The notes under the pieces were generated by a model that was not told where the DNA came from, did no database searches, and saw only the letters and a program-made list of their open reading frames with translations. From Segatella baroniae DSM 16972 = JCM 13447 (GTDB lineage: Bacteria; Bacteroidota; Bacteroidia; Bacteroidales; Bacteroidaceae): a stretch of DNA of 64,000 nt. Shown here in pieces: positions 62,969 to 64,000 of this stretch; within the stretch, counting starts at the first letter, position 1; each line of letters begins with the position of its first letter. The stretch is from the NCBI RefSeq assembly GCF_000426585.1, contig NZ_AUFQ01000014.1, positions 1 through 64,000 on the forward strand, read 5' to 3'. The position numbers and the translations under genes were made by a program.

Positions 62969-63811
62969 CTATCTGTAGACATAGATGGCATTGGCCACCT
63001 TGCGTTCGCCCTGATGGTCGAAACGCCTGTTGTCGCAGGGATGATTCACCACGCCTCCGCAGGCCGCAGCCCAAAGTGTCGTGGAGCCGCCGCCATCCAT
63101 GTTGATGGCGTCGCGACAACCGATGACACGCAGGAAATGGGCCAGTTGCGGCAGACTCATCCCCCCGGCATGGCCTGGGGCACGTCCATCTATGGCGACG
63201 AAGAGGAGCTTGCCGTTTCCCATCGTTGCGATGGCCGTGCGGGGATGGCGCGTCGCCACGAATCCGCTGTCGCAACCGGTCAGGTCGCAGGGCCTTCCGC
63301 CGCACAGCAGCAGGGGGCCCGAGGCCAGGAGGGTGCCCCGACGCCGCCTGTCGCCCAACTCCGTCTGCCGGTTCCAGGGCATGATTCGCAGTTTCCGGCC
63401 GTCCGCAAGGATGGCACCGGTGACACGCAGGGATAGCTCTTGGGTCTCCGTGGTGTCCACGACCTGGCCGTCCACCTTGAGACAGCACACCGAATTGAAC
63501 CGTTTCATGTCGAAATAGGAGCCGTTCACGGCGGCCAAGGCTCCGACACTGTCGGCTGTGGCGCCGACGGTCTTGCCTTGTCCGGTCACGGCAATGCCCA
63601 CCCTGCGCCCGCCCGTGAGCCTGGTTTCGACGATGGAAATGGTTTGCGGCGCGCCATAGAGCACGGGAAACGCCATTTGCCTGACGGTGACCCCGTCGGC
63701 AGAGGACAGCACGCGCCACGGCGCCGTGGCGATGGCAATCGAATCTTGGATGGTCTGGGCCTGCAAGCCGCAGAAGGAAAGGCAGAGGAAAGCCAGCAAT
63801 AGTTTTTTCAT
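62969..63811 (-). CDS. NAGPA-domain (phosphodiester glycosidase) exported protein
   Basis: 280 residues from ATG 63811 (MKKLLLAFLCLSFCGLQAQ), which gives a clean signal peptide; the ATG at 63823 would add four residues. The domain shows AAVNGSYFDMKRFNSVCCLK, LFVAIDGRAPGHAGGMSLPQ, the signature INMDGGGSTTLWA and a final KVANAIYVYR. It is the intact counterpart of the broken gene at 392-1285. Possible targets are phosphodiester-linked sugars, including parts of cell-wall or glycan modifications; this is inference. No operon partner is visible; it converges with the M16 gene. Confidence 0.88.
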   Translation of the reverse strand: MKKLLLAFLCLSFCGLQAQTIQDSIAIATAPWRVLSSADGVTVRQMAFPVLYGAPQTISIVETRLTGGRRVGIAVTGQGKTVGATADSVGALAAVNGSYFDMKRFNSVCCLKVDGQVVDTTETQELSLRVTGAILADGRKLRIMPWNRQTELGDRRRRGTLLASGPLLLCGGRPCDLTGCDSGFVATRHPRTAIATMGNGKLLFVAIDGRAPGHAGGMSLPQLAHFLRVIGCRDAINMDGGGSTTLWAAACGGVVNHPCDNRRFDHQGERKVANAIYVYR

Positions 63812-64000
63812 TTTCGAGCGCATGATGGGTTGAGCATGAGTAATACGCATGCAAACGTATAAAGAAGTTGCGAACAAAGCAAGGGAGTCGCCCCTGTAAA
63901 TCCTTTTATAGTAGAGTTTGAAGGCTGTAACCAAAAAGCGCATCAAGGGAAATTGTATGCAGGTGCAAATAGCTGTCATGCGATAGTGAATATTGTCGCA

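Overview
The window reads as a chromosomal segment of a Bacteroidales bacterium, most likely Prevotella or a close relative. The signs are two SusC/SusD-type loci with ECF sigma/FecR regulators, many Bacteroidetes-type promoters (TTTG, about 20 bp, TAnnTTTG), Bacteroidetes lipoproteins (SKxC/SCxD type), DUF1735, DUF4843, DUF4876 and PKD-like families, and moderately high GC. Assignment to genus is inference.

Layout. (1) 1-1285: the 5' end of an IS110-family element sits in the signal-peptide region of a NAGPA-like lipoprotein gene. (2) 1297-12752: a glycan locus, probably for N-glycans, with sigma, FecR, SusC, SusD, a GH18 endo-beta-N-acetylglucosaminidase-type enzyme and a DUF1735-LamG surface protein on the minus strand, and an LRR lipoprotein plus the broken NAGPA gene on the plus strand. 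About 1 kb of hairpin and tandem repeats separates sigma from FecR. (3) 12804-22595: housekeeping genes (crcB, YhcH, folP, cdaA, pta-ackA, an alpha/beta hydrolase, bcp, GH16, yaaA, small membrane proteins). (4) 22579-33719: two divergent ECF sigma genes; the plus-strand one leads a second SusCD locus (FecR, SusC, SusD, DUF4843, PKD-like, thioredoxin-fold protein) with no glycoside hydrolase. (5) 33913-36807: a SemiSWEET transporter, a DUF6155 gene, a long gene interrupted by two in-frame TGA codons, and an ECF sigma remnant.

(6) 36808-43578: a complete type II-C CRISPR-Cas system: ten 47-bp repeats, cas2, cas1, a 1497-residue Cas9 with all nuclease motifs, and a divergently transcribed tracrRNA whose anti-repeat can pair without interruption with the first 20 nt of the repeat. 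Each intact repeat carries a candidate Bacteroidetes promoter, so crRNAs may be started inside the array; a two-spacer block has been duplicated.

(7) 43685-51798: coaBC-panD-panC-panB (pantothenate to phosphopantetheine), an EamA transporter, small envelope proteins, an internally deleted TerB/DnaJ-like gene, lrgAB and a cytidylate-kinase-like protein. (8) 52472-62862: a five-gene plus-strand operon encoding a TonB-dependent receptor, DUF4876 lipoprotein, DUF6850-type barrel, a secreted protein with a T9SS-like C-terminus and an M16 metalloprotease; this looks like an uptake system of unknown substrate. (9) A second, intact NAGPA-domain protein closes the window. All domain names come from motif recognition by eye; no database search was run.
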